The notes under the pieces are model-generated. The model ran no database searches and was not told the origin of the DNA. It saw only the letters and a program-made list of their open reading frames with translations. DNA of 64,000 nt from Plasmopara viticola (lineage: Eukaryota > Oomycota > Peronosporomycetes > Peronosporales > Peronosporaceae), in contig MBPM02000004.1 in the NCBI GenBank assembly GCA_001695595.3, positions 1,984,001 to 2,048,000 on the forward strand. The letters are read 5' to 3'. Of the stretch, positions 30,924 through 43,902 are shown piece after piece. The position numbers were made by a program, and so were the translations under genes. Positions within the stretch are counted from its first letter, which is position 1; the number at the start of each line of letters is the position of its first letter.

Positions 30924-33900
30924 ACAAGACATCAAAGCACACGCATACGTTTTGCAGATTTCTGCTGAGCGAGAGCTGTTTTTTTTAAGACAACTTGATG
31001 TTGGTGTCTATTCACTTCACACCAGCGATGGTACCCCAAAAAATCATACTTTAATCTACATTCACAGCAAAATCAGTTTATAAGATCTCGCATTCTACGT
31101 TCTTGTTTGACAGAATGTTAAGTGCGAGTTATCACTAAAATGAATCTGACGAGCATTAAAACAGTCGCCGTTCAAACGACTTCGAGCTGTGTTCTATGAA
31201 GTAATTGGAGCAGGTCGGACCTCATCTATCGATCAATTTGCAATTCTCATTCTTCATGCTTTATATCCTTGTGGTTTAAAGTCTCTCTGGTTGATCATTA
31301 AGTACGATCAGACTCTTTTTTGCGGATCGTCAACCCTAAAACTTAATTTTTTTGCTTTCCATCAACTACGTACTGTCGGTCAAAGTTGTATGAAGGCACG
31401 GCTTTTATTCAAATAAGCGCGGCGTTGACTTGCGTTAAAATGAGCAAGAGAGAAATCCGAAGGCTACATCATTATTGGCAGTTTGTTGAGCAATTTTAAA
31501 CGGAATTATTCGATACTCATTTAGCTTAACTTCAATGTCAAAACGAGAAAGCTGAGACTTCGAGGTGTCAATTCTGCCGTTCGACGAGGATGATGCACCA
31601 TTAAGCCAAGATCTGGTGTAAGTGCTGTTGTTGATATTCCAGGTTTGAAGTACTATGCAATCCGACAGGTATGTTATGTAGTCATTGTCGAACAGAAGTG
31701 ATAGATTCTTCAACCCAGCTGATAAAAAAAAACCGTAGTAGTACTTGCTTGCCTAGCAACCAGTTATGCAATATGAAATGATGTCGCGCTTTGATTCAAA
31801 TTTGTTTATAATCGCTTGCTCATAACATATCTTTTATATTCCTAGTACCAATTATGTCATTTTCTTTGCCGATTAATGCATCTTCGGATTTTGTCTTGCC
31901 CTGATAGCTCACTTGTTGTTGCCTCAACAGGCCACTCATTAATGCTTATTGCAGTTGCTATAGTTTTGTCGAGTGTTTTGTTGGCCAATGTCTCTGCGTG
32001 TAATATACACGGAAATCAGAGGAGCTGCGCTAAGTTGCAATAAAAAATTCCAATTGAACTTGCGAATATTGAATCTTTTTGATGTGCTCGTGGATCGAGC
32101 TCTTCTGCTTGTGCTGGAATATTTGCTCGCGTAAATTGAGCTCAAAATTGAGCGGCCTTGACTACACTTCACATAGGCTCTTATTTGGAACAACTAGTGT
32201 GTATGCCTGCTGTTTGATATCCCACAACAAAAAATTGCGGTATTAAAATTGTCAATACTTCCCCAAATTGCTGTTTTATCCTTGTAAAACCAATACAAGT
32301 CTGCTACCGAAGATTGCTACTTCCATGTTTTTTTGCATTTAAATGGTGTTCATCTGTAAAATTGCTATTGTAAGACATTAATACTTGCTATCGAGAGATC
32401 CTTTGATATTCTTGAATTGGTTGAATTGGGTCCTCTTCTGCTGTATAAAAATCTGCTGTTAAGCTGCTGCTTGCATACTTTGTTTATAATTTATCAGCAC
32501 AATCCACCAGAAATCAAAGCTATAAATTAGCAAAAGTTTGCTGCAGGTCAGGTCGGCCCAGTAAGGTCACTTCGGCCAATTCAATTTTCTAAAATTTTAT
32601 TGGTTAGTGTCTGTAAGACGCGTTAGGCACCCTATTCATGACTGCCAAATCGTTCATGCAAATTTTGCTAACGTGCTGATTGCCAGCTTACACTCAGTTT
32701 TCTAATTCTTTTGATTGAGATTGAGCTGAACGATTTGCTGGACCAACGTGTTGGAATGGAAAAACAAAATTTCGCATCCACCACGATTTTCTGTATGAGA
32801 GCGTGTGAATTTTTATACGATAAAGCGTTGTGTCACAATATGGAAGTTGATTTGGTGATTAATGTTATGGTAATTTCCCAAGCGTATGATAGCTTAGAGT
32901 TTACGATGTAACGTATTGACATTTAACTGGAAGCAAAATTATTTTTATAGAAGGTTGGGATAATCTTTGTCAAATTTTGTTTGCTGTGACACTCGCACTG
33001 GTCTAGCTAGGTTGTTATTGTACGACAGAGGATATAAATTTGATCTCATACATTAATTACCGGGTTAATTTAGTTGCATCATCCTGGTATATATACACAG
33101 AAAATTTCTACTGGAAATAATGGCATAGCGTACCATTAACGTGTATTTGACTTTCCGCCAAAAGTACAGTGCAATAGTTACCTTTTGTTGATTCACAGAC
33201 CCACTTCCGTTGCGACTTAAGTGTAAGCTGTGGTACAACTTTTAGTTGACAACGTCTTAGATTTTTAAGATCAGATCAGATCGGTACGTGATAAAATTTC
33301 TGAATTACGAGACTCAAATCTTCTGCGATCCAAGGCCGTCATGCTTATAAAGTGCATCAACAAGGCCGAGAAGGTTGCAACTGACATTGAAGTCGATAGA
33401 AATCGTTTCACTGCTTGTCGACTTTCGTTTTTGTTGTCGGCGAAATCGTGCCACGCGTAGCTTTTTAATATGTTGTTGCTCCAGCACTTCGACGCTGAAG
33501 TGATCCGACAATGCTACTTTATAATCTTTAGCAGAGAATAAGTCTTAATAGAAAGATTTTAATTGAAGGTTGAGCGAGCGAGCAGAGCTTAATCTAGCGT
33601 TCTGGTAGAAGCGCTCTATAACACAGACCTTGACGTATCAATTCGACCAAGATAATTCGGGATTTGGATCCGTTTTATCGATAACAACTGTGAACAAGAT
33701 TGACTCATGATTGGCTTCAAGTAGACCTCTATGTTTGATTTGGCTACGAGTTGATTAGCACACACATGTACCGTGCGTGCAGACTAGAATAAGGAGTTAA
33801 AAGTAGGACCAGGCGGCATGAAGAGGATTGAGCAATGGACGAGTTGTAGACAGTACACTTCTGCAAAGCGCAGATATGTCCATTGACTGACTTAGACACC

Positions 33901-36900
33901 CGAATGAAGGAAGCTAGAAAGTCCTGTAGCGTGGCAGCAACAAGCAGAGCGGCCTCAACATTCTCAGCAGCGATGATGCGACAGCGACAACACCATCGCT
34001 GACGACTTCTACCCGTGAACGGAGAAACCTCGTTTTGTTGGCTGCAGTCAGCCATCGAAGAAGACGATTGGGAGCTTAACAATATATGCACTGGACTCGA
34101 TACTTTGAAAGCCGGGAAAGTCAACATAATGGGTGGCGCGTCATGCATAGCGCTCCAGCGATTTTGGTGCACAGTTACCTTGCGTTCAAATCAAACGTGT
34201 GAAGCCGTATTGTTGGCATACTGCAAAGAGTTGTTCGCCGAGCACATTTTCGACGACTCAATTTTAGTTGGCGTCGCTCGCTAGAGATTTATCGCGAGAT
34301 AAACGCATGGATGAAACATTGTCACAGATGAACTCTAGAGACATTAAATACGACTGTACGACAAGGCTTAATGAGAAGAGAAATAAGCCATCCGATTTAT
34401 TACATTCACGCAATTCTTTCTGCGCAGTGTCGATGCGATACTGCATCAAAATTGATATGACGATCAAAAGCCCTATGAGCAGTTTTTTTTCGTTTGAGTC
34501 TACCAACGATTAAGGGTCATCAGGCTAATACAAAGGTTCCGACTTGCCTGAACATTGTGAAAGAAGCACTGAATAATATGCAAAAAAAATGATCACGCCC
34601 AAAAATCACTTGAAAAGAAGAGACGTTGACATTAAAAAATACGCCAGAAGGGCTGCGAGATGTTCGAGCTCGGGCAACATGTCTTCAGATTGCCGAGGAC
34701 GAATTTGTCTCGCAAATGTGGTGCGTTCTTTCTTTGCGCGGTGAGCTCGTCGACGGCGCTCGCTGCACAAAATAATGGCGCTTAAGTCATTCAGCATGTT
34801 CTAGTGAGTGCAGCAGTGGTAAAGTAGGTATGTATGGTGCGTTAGCTTCTTCGTACGGTCCCATAAAAACCGGCGCAAGTTTTCTTGCGTCACGATTGAT
34901 TTATGTCATGTTCTATAATCGATTAGCCCCGATTATTATGGCTGAGATGTCGCAGTCTAGTTGCACTATGTTGATTCGCATTTAACTGTGTTTAGTGAGC
35001 GGCTTGCCGTGCATCACGTAGCTTCCTAGGATCAATATGCGTAAGATTGATCCGGTTTAAAATCGCGGAGGCCACGGTTGGCGGAATCGGGACACTCGCC
35101 AAATTCTCTCTGAGAGAGAGTCGGAACGTTAACTATCCTTTCGTGTGGCTTTGAGCCCGTACAAGGGTTCCGCTGGGAGCAACAGTGTGAACACAAGTGA
35201 GTGCGAACTAGCAACTATCTTTCTTTAAAGCGGAGCTTTCGGCAGCTAAAGATTGACCCTCGGCTAGCTAATCTATGACGACTGTCGTTAATACTATATA
35301 GGCTCAGACCCGTCGACGTGTTCTTGACGTTATTAATAGCGAAGTTTGCTAAACGAAATAACTACCTTCAGGTAAGAAATGATGTTTAGCTTCGTAAGAC
35401 GTCGACAATTGATTTGCCATCACATTTCGATACACGATTTTGCTCAAAAAGCAAATCCATTGATGCTATTAGCTTGGCTACGCAAAGGCGAGTCTCGGCT
35501 TACGACGACTTGCTTGGTTTGACAGCGTCAACAAAAAGCATCCAGCAGCATCCCGCCTAAATCTTTGACCACCGTCAGCAAAATATTGATTGACCTCATC
35601 GGTCTCTGTCAAGTTGATGACACTAATGACATTACCACCAGTTAATAATCGTGGGCTATGGCCCCACGTCTATGTTATGATTGCAGTGTCATCTAGCCTA
35701 ATGAATGCAAAATCGATTAGCCATTCGTACGTAGTCTTCTTCACGCAAAAACTGAAAGAGAAGCATTTGCACACATGACATAACGGCGTTTCTTTGAGAG
35801 AAATTGCTGAAACTTGAACTCAAGTGAGGGTTCATCGCCTTGTCGCGCGATATTATTAGCCAAACGTGAGAGGCGAATACATTACATTTATCAAATTTCC
35901 AGCCAAAAGTTCATTACCTGAGCTAGCATGAATATTGGCATCATGCAGCCGAAAGACGACCACGACTCTCTACTGAAGCAGAAAAACCGACGACCTGATC
36001 GCATGCGACCATTGTGTCCACTGTGTTTTTCAGGCTCTTGTGTACTCACAGCGACCGCGTCAGTTCTCGTGGGTTCTGGCATGGAGATGTGGCCGTCAAG
36101 CTCCAAAAGGCCTAGCATATGAGAACAGCATAACGTGATTTTTGAAGTGCGAGAAAAAACGTTTTCGTGCAAAGATAGATGAGATACTACCGAGTCAAGT
36201 CATTGCGCATACCAAAGATAAACAGGTAGACCTGTGAAGTCGTTTCGTGACATTTAACGAAGGAAGACAACCCATCTGTTGAGAGGATTTTTGTGCATGA
36301 TCAACGTGCCTTGTTTTGAGTGTGAGCAAGTGCACAAGGGAGACACACTTTAAGGTCGCTCAAACGAAAGCCTAGGTCACACTGGATGTATTTCAGCGTA
36401 AAAACGGTCTTTAAAGTAATGCTAGCCTTTTAAAGGGTCCATTTTTTACTTTCCCGAACATTTGTACTAACTAAGAGTTATTATGACCGACGGCATCTCG
36501 ACAAGTCGGGAGGCGTTGGCAGTATTCATCTCTTGGAACCTTGAGTGGTTGTCAATCGAAACCGACTCCGGAGTGAGTAGAAGTATTCATCTTGACATTG
36601 ACATCATTTGACGGACGCGAGAAAGTTACAAATCGCCGATTCGCTTCGCGCTTTTTGAGCTCGACTGATGTCTAAGCGATGCCGAGCTCCGCCTTATCTC
36701 TTCTAGTTCTTGCAGCAAAACGATGTAGAGCATTCTACTCTACTCCTGAGAGGTGTGAAGTTGCCTTGTGTATCAGGGTCGTCCCTTTTGCTTTCACACT
36801 CTGGCGTGGGTCCGTCATGAACTAATCATGTATAGAACTATCGAATGCTTTCAGATATAACGGGCTAAAGAGTCTCCGTCGCTTAATCCAACACAAAGTA

Positions 36901-37117
36901 GTCGGTCATTGAGATCAGCTCCCAAGTCTTTCGCAACTCTATCTCCGTACTCGACTGTCAACCATTTCAATAATCCTCAAGTCATGATTGGACAAATCTA
37001 ACGTAACGCTTCTTCCTTTAAGCCAATCGAAATACAGCCTTTGGAATTCTCACCTCGCTGATCGTCCAATTGGCTAAAATTCGCTTGTTTCGTGGCAAGT
37101 TCATGTAACCCACATCC
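30924..37117. other. Long gene-poor stretch
   Basis: There is no recognised gene in about 6 kb. Weak candidates only: a minus-strand block ending at 33314 with strings such as SDHFSVEVLEQQHIKKLRVA, which could be a last exon; a plus-strand block at 34015-34284 (GTG at its start, no upstream ATG); and a 63-codon ATG frame on the minus strand (34797-34606) that is rich in Arg and Lys and ends in a hydrophobic patch. None has a known domain. Confidence 0.35.
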
Positions 37118-40100
37118 ATGGATCACGAGCAGCTACGACTGGAACAAGCGACCTGGTCTCGTCGTCCTTCGTCTCCACCCCCCGCTTCCTTCCACTCTCT
37201 TCTCTCTTGAACTAATTGCCATCGTTGCTGCATCAGGGGGGAAGCGGCAGAGCGTACAGCAACTCACGCGACGCCTCGTCGTCTCCACTGTTGGAGCATT
37301 GGCAAGCTCGTGCGTGTGATTCAAGCCTCCCATGCGTCAGCCGATGGCCTCGCGGCGCTTGCTCGGTACGGCATTGCTCGTCACAGTGACCAGCGTACCG
37401 CCTCAAGGCCGGCTCCGTCTTCCTCTTTCGTATCAAAGACGTGGCATGACAAGACAGTGACGTATGCCTCTTCTTGTGTCTGGCTCACGGGCGCTCTGCA
37501 CTTTGGCAACGACGTCGAACGATGGCATCAATTGGAATTGTGTGATGCCGAGGCGAGAGTCCTTGCGTTTGTGCTTGATCCAAGTCCAGACATAGTCGAG
37601 CAAGGCGTGCTTATTAAACACTGGGTCCTTGTCGAGCCGGGGAGCCCCAGCACGGCCTCGAGCTTTCTCGAAGTGCATGATGAGAAAATGACACTGCTTG
37701 CGCCAAACCTCAAGGTAGAGCCAACGTGGACAGCGAACGACGCGTTGCGAGTGCTCGAAACGAAGGCTACGACGATGGATCCGCCCTTGTATACCAGTCC
37801 GGACCGATGGGTGACGTGGACACGACATGGGGATCGATCCAGCAAAGACAAGGACGTGCACTCTCTCGAGAGCCACGACGCGCGAGCACGGCAACGAGTG
37901 CATGTGGTCTTTGGACGCGTGACGACCGTGAGCCCCATCGCGCACCAGAAAGTTTGTGCCAATAGCCACTTTTTTGTCGAGATCGAAGCCTACGGCGTGC
38001 CAAACCGTGCGAGCCAAAGCGTCGTGAACGTCATGTTTACGGGGCTTGCGCACTTGCGCTGGCATGCGTTCCTTCGACCAGGTAAAGTCGTGCTCGTCTC
38101 GGACCTCGTCCTCGTGCGTTCTCGCGAGTGCGACGCGTTTCTGCTCCAAACCACGCCACTGCATCGAGACAGCACAATAACGCCTGAAAGCTTGGAGACA
38201 GTAGTGCTCATCTGGGCGCCAGCACCGTCCACACCACGAAAGCCCGTCGAAGCCATGGTTACGGCTGCACGAGAGTCGTACAGAAAAGACGCTGCGATCG
38301 CGAGCATGGGCCAGTTAATGGAGTTTCAAGGCCAAGTGGATCGCATTCTCTGGGACGACTGCATCGAGTTGCTTGGACGAGAAGGGACCCGCGTGCTCGT
38401 GTGTCTGTTTCAGTTTCCATACCCCGACGACTTGCTCCGTGTGCGGAAAGGGACCGTGCTCCAGCTCTGGCAAGCGCACGTCCTGCTCTGGCCCACGCCA
38501 CTCGGCGACCCGCTCGTCCTTGGCTTGTGTCCTCGCAGCCACGTACGGATTACGAGGTTTGGGGCTCTTCACAGGCCGTGGCTGCCACTCCCTCCACCGT
38601 CTCGACGGAAGAAACGGCACAAGAAGTGGGCCCGTTTCGGCGCGTTGCACCGCCAACCCCTGAGTGTCTCCATGTGGCTCCTCCACCTTTTCGAAAAGCT
38701 CAGTCAAAAGTTTTTCTTTCAAGGCGAGGCAATTCTAGGCTCTCCTGTATCGTTCCCTGGTCTTCGACGCCGTCAAGCAGCTTGGCTCGTGGCACACCAC
38801 GTCAACGTGACCCTCTTTATGGATCAAGAGGCGTCCGTCGGGACGCTCGGCGCCCGCTTTCTCGACTCCCACGCGTCTTCTCCTCGACTTTGCCCCTCCA
38901 TCGACGTCCCGCATCATGAGAAACATTGGATCTGCTCGCGTCTCGTCACGGTTCAAGAGCTCCGAACGCTTGGCCTCTCGACGTTGAATCCACAGAGCAA
39001 CGCTTCCATGGACAAGCCCGAGCGACCCAGTCGGATCGTAGACCTTGCGTATTGTTTGCTCCTTGGAAGCCTCTGTGGCAACGTCGAGAGTGGCGATCTC
39101 CGCCTCGTTGATCGGACCGGATCGATGGCCATGCGCTTGACTCGTGGACGGCTCGACGTGCCGCCGGGACGTGGCGTCTACCTCGTCCACGCGTTTGACC
39201 TCGTGATCGAGCCCTTGCCTCCCGAGTTGCACGAAGCAGCGCCGTGGCCGTTGCTCCTGAGCGTCGCGTGCGCTGCGGACCACGTCGCGTACCTGTCGTT
39301 CCTTGACGAGGAAGCGGTACCGAGTCCATTGAATGGTACGACTGGGGTCCACGCGATTGAGCGCAAGGCACACTATGTCTTGGTGACTCAAGTCGATCCT
39401 GTACCACTGTCTACGTGCACGTCAAGGAGCCTCGTACCCGAGTATCGCGTCCTCCACGGCCTTGTGTGTCCTGTCGGGGCCAGGCTCTCGACGCCTTTGT
39501 GTCTCAACGCAGTGTACCGTGCCACTCTTGTCGTCCGGACTCACGTGGCCACGTGGTTTGTGCAAACGGGTACTTGGTACCACCTCGACGGACCCGTCCT
39601 CTGTCGAGACACGAGACGATCCAATCACGAGACGAGCGAAGATGCCATCATTCAAGCTTCGATGGAGTATTGGGTACAAGCCAGCCACGACGTTCGGCCT
39701 CCTTTTGACCGCTGGCTCGGTCAAGACCGACCGTTTCGACTCTTTCAAGTCGAGGCTGGAAATGGGCTGGTACCCGTTTGTTTTGAAGAAGGGGCGGGTA
39801 CCACTCGTCCATTTGTTTGCGAGCGGTACCGAGAGCAATGGGCACAACGCTTGTCGTCATGGGTACACGCGATCCAGTCGGATGATGGGGCTTGTGCCAA
39901 GCTAACAAGTGTACCAGTGGCGCATTCGGAGCTTGTGGCCCTTTGGATTCTTACGTCGTGTCGTGCCAAATTGGAAAAGGTTGTGCAAGTGAGTGAGTTG
40001 CTTTGTCATCCCGTGCGAACTGAGGTGGTGGACGGTGGTCGAGTGCAACGAAATGGTGGAAACGTGCATACGCCGCAGTTGATTTCAGTGATTGGCTTGA

Positions 40101-41185
40101 TTGTCAAGAAACGGTACATGTGGTACCACCGATCTGGTCAAGCGATGCAAAGAGGGAGAAAGCGGGGTCGAGAGGACCACGAGGGTCTTGCCACTCGTGC
40201 GAATCGACACGTGCAATGTCTCGTGACGATCCGTGACCTCCAGCGTCTCGATACCGTGGAAATTCGAATCGATACCACACGTTTTGGTTGGATGGGTACA
40301 CTGTACCAACACACTATTGTCAAGTTCTTACGTCTCCATGGATTGATCACACGCTCGAGTTTCAAGGTCTATTTGAACTGGAGTCACGTCACGGCCGCAC
40401 AAGTGGTATCGCACGAGACGGTGCCATCGGTACCATCGAACGCAGAGCTGTACGGCACAATGCCAACTAGGTTTCTCAACGATCTTTATTCACAGTCTCA
40501 TAGTGACAAAAGGCTGCATCGGTACGTGGTGGGAGTGGTACACATGAGTTACGTGGTCCTGAAGCGAAAGTGCTCCGTGTGCCACCAAAAAGTCCTGTTT
40601 GACCAATGTCGTGGACTTTGGCAACATCCAGTGGAAGCGACCGCTTCTCACAAGTGTGCCTCGCAGTGGTACCAATGCCTCGCCTCGGATCCGGCACTTT
40701 TGACCCGTACCTACGTGGGTACAACCGTCCGTTGTGTCATTGACGACGGCTCGGGTCAAGCCGACTTGTTTCTCGAGAATGACGTCGCGTGGGAGTTGCT
40801 CACGTGCCCTGTCGGACAGCGTCGTCGCTTTGACGAGATTCTGAGTCTCTACGTGGATGAATTGCGCTACTTTTTCGGCCACACGTTGCACGGGTCGTTT
40901 GCGACGAGCAAAGCAGAGCGCGAGCAGGAATACTATCAGAATGAGTTGCGAGCGTTTGTCTTGCATGCCATCCCGTCGCTGCGGTCGATTGTAGTGTACG
41001 CGCAACAGTTTTACAAGGCAAATGCCAAGGAGGGGACTTCCATCTTGACGTTTGGCAAAGACATTCACGTGACGACGAAGACGGGACCGCAGCCAAAGCT
41101 CGAGGCCAAGCGTGTCGATCGACTGCACGTTCGTAGTGAGTTGCAGCAACGACTTGCCAGTCTGCGATTGCGATTTCAAGCCTGA
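37118..41185 (+). CDS. CTC1-like: CTC1-like OB-fold protein (CST telomere complex)
   Basis: The main frame is open from the TGA at 37208-37210 to 41185 but has no usable ATG near its start. An ATG at 37118 in the same frame, with an 81-nt intron (37156-37236, acceptor CATCAG), joins cleanly and gives 1328 aa; the donor (GTCTCG) is weak. The N-terminus then reads into IGKLVRVIQASHASADGL. The long body has beta-rich OB-fold texture. Near residues 1124-1155 sits a zinc-ribbon pattern, CSVC...DQC...KC. After it comes a typical OB-fold strand pair, VRCVIDDGSGQADLFLENDV, as in the C-terminal folds of CTC1 and RPA70. Length fits CTC1 (about 1220-1300 aa). CTC1 with STN1 and TEN1 binds single-stranded telomeric DNA and guides polymerase alpha-primase. 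RPA-like alternatives usually lack so long an N-terminal part. GC content is higher than in the flanks. Confidence 0.55.
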
Positions 41186-41672
41186 GATGCGAGAGTAGTA
41201 AACAAGTGTACCATAGAACGGGACTGCTATCAGTACCAAATTGTAGGTTCTCTTTAGGAATGGTACAGTTAGTACCCTTACAATAGAAGCGAATATCAGG
41301 TACACTCTCTCTTTGAGCTTGACAATAAAGTCTCGTGATCCTTCCATCAGGTTATGACTTAATCTTGGTTCACTAAGCATTTTAAGTCAGTGGCTTGGGT
41401 TGCAAAGGCTCGGTTTTACCTCTGACAATCAACGACAATTTGCAGTCCCGAGCAAAGTACCCGCAATTGGGACCCTTTCCATTTTATGTGCGCACATCGC
41501 AAATCGTACGAGAGCAGGCTCCCTTCCATTTGTACCTCATCTTGGCTACATCGTCTTGGCCAAGTGGGTACACCTCGTTGCCGCGCTTGGATTGGTTAAT
41601 TTTCTGATCGTGGCAATCTTTGACGTATCACAAAGTGAACCAACGACCCGATCGGAAAGGCCTTGCGGCACA
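41186..41672. promoter_or_regulatory. Intergenic and probable promoter/leader of the MED15-like gene
   Basis: The coding frame of the next gene is open back to about 41400, but without an ATG before 41673. The hydrophobic stretch it would encode does not suit a nuclear protein, so this interval is treated as leader. GTAC occurs several times in the first 130 bp. Confidence 0.35.
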
Positions 41673-43599
41673 ATGACAAGAGTGATGGTGTCCGATAGCG
41701 CCGAGGCGTCCACGTCCGACTCGGTTGTTCCTGCACGAAAGATGGTTCCAACCTCTCGATCGAAAAAGACGGCAACAACCGAGAAGAAAGTGACGACGCC
41801 ACGAGGTCGCGAGCGTCTATCGATAGACGACCGCGAGCACGAGAGTACAGTGGCACCAGTGGGTGGTACCGTCGAAGAGGCACAAGGGCAACACGAGGTA
41901 CCGGCAATTTCAGACGACAAGGAAGAAAGGCCACAAGTTGCTTTTCAAGATGCAACCGAGTTGCCACCTGCTCAAGACACGCAATTGCGCCGACAGTATT
42001 TGCAACGCATGTCCGGTTACTGTTTTTTCATGTGTTTGCAATTTGAGTGCACTTTGGGACTGAAAAAAAACTCGTCTCTGTGTTGCAGTTACCGTCAGTT
42101 GCAGAGTACCCACCCGAGTCAAGACGATGCAACAGTTCGGCAACTCGCAACCACCATGGAAATGGCCACATGCCAAAAAGCTGCCACTCGGGTACGTTTG
42201 CCATGATGGAGTACCCCCCTTTCGTCCTCCTCACTTGAGTGACTCTTCGTACCCACGCTAGAGTCACTACATTGCCGCCATGGAGCAAGAGATCCACACT
42301 CTTCTAGAGCTGGAACTCGAGCAAACGAACGACGTCCAAGGGTTTGAAACGATGCAAGGGACCAGTGGCTACGTCCCACCCGAAGTGGCCCACTCGCAGA
42401 GCTTTGAATACGCGCAAGCGCTTGCCAAGGCACAAGAACACGAACACTCGAGTCCTTTTCATCATTCCATGCCATTGCCAACGCCCTCTGGAAGCAGTGA
42501 ACCGTCGTTTCAAGCCTTGATGACGGATTCGCCCATCCCGTCGAGTTTGCCACCATTGGAGCCACGCACTCGGTCAACGAGAACGCACCATCAAAGTCTG
42601 GACATGGCAGGGTACGCCACGTCCGGATCGAGTCCACGCGTGTCGGTTGCGGACGACAGGACGGACGCACCAAGTCGGCGACCGATGATGGGGCAAGAGC
42701 AGAAAGCACCGATGCAAGTGACGACTTTTCACGATTTTTCGGCCCAGATCCAGCACCTGGACAAGTCGGTCTTGATTGATTTGTTGTGGAATCAACGAAA
42801 AGCGTTGGCGCGATGGCAGACGCAAGCGAAACAGTTGCAGCTTCAGCTCGCAGCGCAGCGTCCGACGGTCGACAGCCCGGCGTCGTTGCACTCCCCCATG
42901 AAGGCGTTTGTGGACCCCCACGTCGCGGCTCAAGCCGAGATGCAACGCGCTCGAGAGCGCGAGAGGTTACGAAGTGCGCACCCTTTGCAAATGCCGTCGT
43001 ATGGCCACCACTCGAGTGCAAAGGGAAGCTTTGGTGCAAGTAGAGACTTGTGGCACGAAAGTGCCCAAGTGTATTGGGAACGGATCCACGCTTTGAGAGG
43101 CGCGTACAGTGAGAAACTGCGGACGGCTCTACGTGCATTGGCCCACAACACTGCGCCTCCTAACTCTGTCTACAGTGTCAAGGCCCAGTCCATGATGCAA
43201 AACATTGGCCTCGTGTTAAACATTTTGCACGAAGAACCGAGTACGCACCAAGCGCGAAAACTCGACGTTTTGCATTCGATCGAGCGCTTTATGCAAATGT
43301 CTGTCAACCCAATCGTCCACAAAGTGCTCCACTCTCGCGCGTTGAACGGAGCGACGTGTAGTGTGGCAAACGCCGTGGCATCTCCTTCGTCTACTGAGAG
43401 TCAAAGTCAACGAAACGACACGTCCCGACACGGTTTTGAGACTGCAAATGATTTGCAATCCAGTCAAGGAGATTCTTTGGAGCCTACCACTCGCATTATG
43501 ACGTCATCAACGCACATGATGGTAGACGGACCATCTCCTTCGTTGGAAGGTGAACACGAGGGCCGCTCAGTGGCTTTTGCCACGAAAGCGACTCGGTAG
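41673..43599 (+). CDS. MED15-like: MED15-like Mediator subunit with KIX domain, C-terminus split by duplication
   Basis: Model: exons 41673-42010, 42089-42191 and 42262-43599; introns of 78 and 70 nt (GTCCGG/TTGCAG and GTACGT/GCTAG) keep the phase. Splicing builds a helical KIX domain at about residues 105-165 that no single exon shows: QLRRQYLQRI, then YRQLQSTHPSQDDATVRQLA, TTMEMATCQKAATR, and SHYIAAMEQEIHTLLELELE. KIX domains of MED15 and CBP bind activator tails. A coiled stretch follows (LLWNQRKALARWQTQAKQLQ). Near residues 408-480 is a segment like the MED15 C-terminus: YWERIHALRGAYSEKLRTAL and IGLVLNILHEE, compare animal Y-x-x-K-L-x-x-L-R and SLLDIL. Mediator tail subunits link activators to RNA polymerase II. 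As sequenced, the protein ends after 592 aa at a TAG created at the junction of a tandem duplication. Confidence 0.55.
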
Positions 43600-43902
43600 C
43601 TTTATGCAAATGTCTGTCAACCCAATCGTCCACAAAGTGCTCCACTCTCGCGCGTTGAACGGAGCGACGTGTAGTGTGGCAAACGCCGTGGCATCTCGTC
43701 TACTGAGAGTCAAAGTCAACGAAACGACACGTCCGACACGGTTTTGAGACTGCAAATGATTTGCAATCCAGTCAAGGAGATTCTTTGGAGCCTACTCGCA
43801 TTATGACGTCATCAACGCACATGATGGTAGACGGACCATCTCCTTCGTTGGAAGGTGAACACGAGGGCCGCTCGGTGGCTTTTGCCACGAAAGCGACTGG
43901 CA
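43286..43902 (+). repeat. Internal tandem duplication in the MED15-like gene
   Basis: Copy 1 spans 43286-43598 (313 bp) and copy 2 43599-43902 (304 bp); both begin at GCTTTATGCAAATGTCTGTC. Copy 2 differs by deletions of 4, 1, 3 and 1 nt and a few substitutions. The breakpoints share GCTT. The junction makes a TAG at 43597-43599, and the 4+1-nt deletions shift the frame inside copy 2. The 5' part of copy 1 and the 3' part of copy 2 together cover an intact gene end. Confidence 0.9.

Noticed and set aside
34264..34506. 80-codon minus-strand frame with a hydrophobic segment
   Set aside because: An equally long frame lies on the opposite strand at the same place, and neither has homologue-like features.
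37433..38164. 243-codon minus-strand frame
   Set aside because: Another antisense shadow of the CTC1-like frame, which is longer and better supported.
40490..41380. 296-codon minus-strand frame
   Set aside because: It is antisense to the end of the CTC1-like gene in GC-rich sequence, and no recognisable protein features were found.
41400..41672. In-frame N-terminal extension of the MED15-like protein with a hydrophobic stretch
   Set aside because: There is no ATG before 41673, and a membrane-like segment does not fit a nuclear KIX protein; treated as leader.
42119..43138. 339-codon minus-strand frame
   Set aside because: It is antisense to exon 3 of the MED15-like gene, with Arg/Ser/Pro-rich text and no domain; the sense frame has clear domain content.
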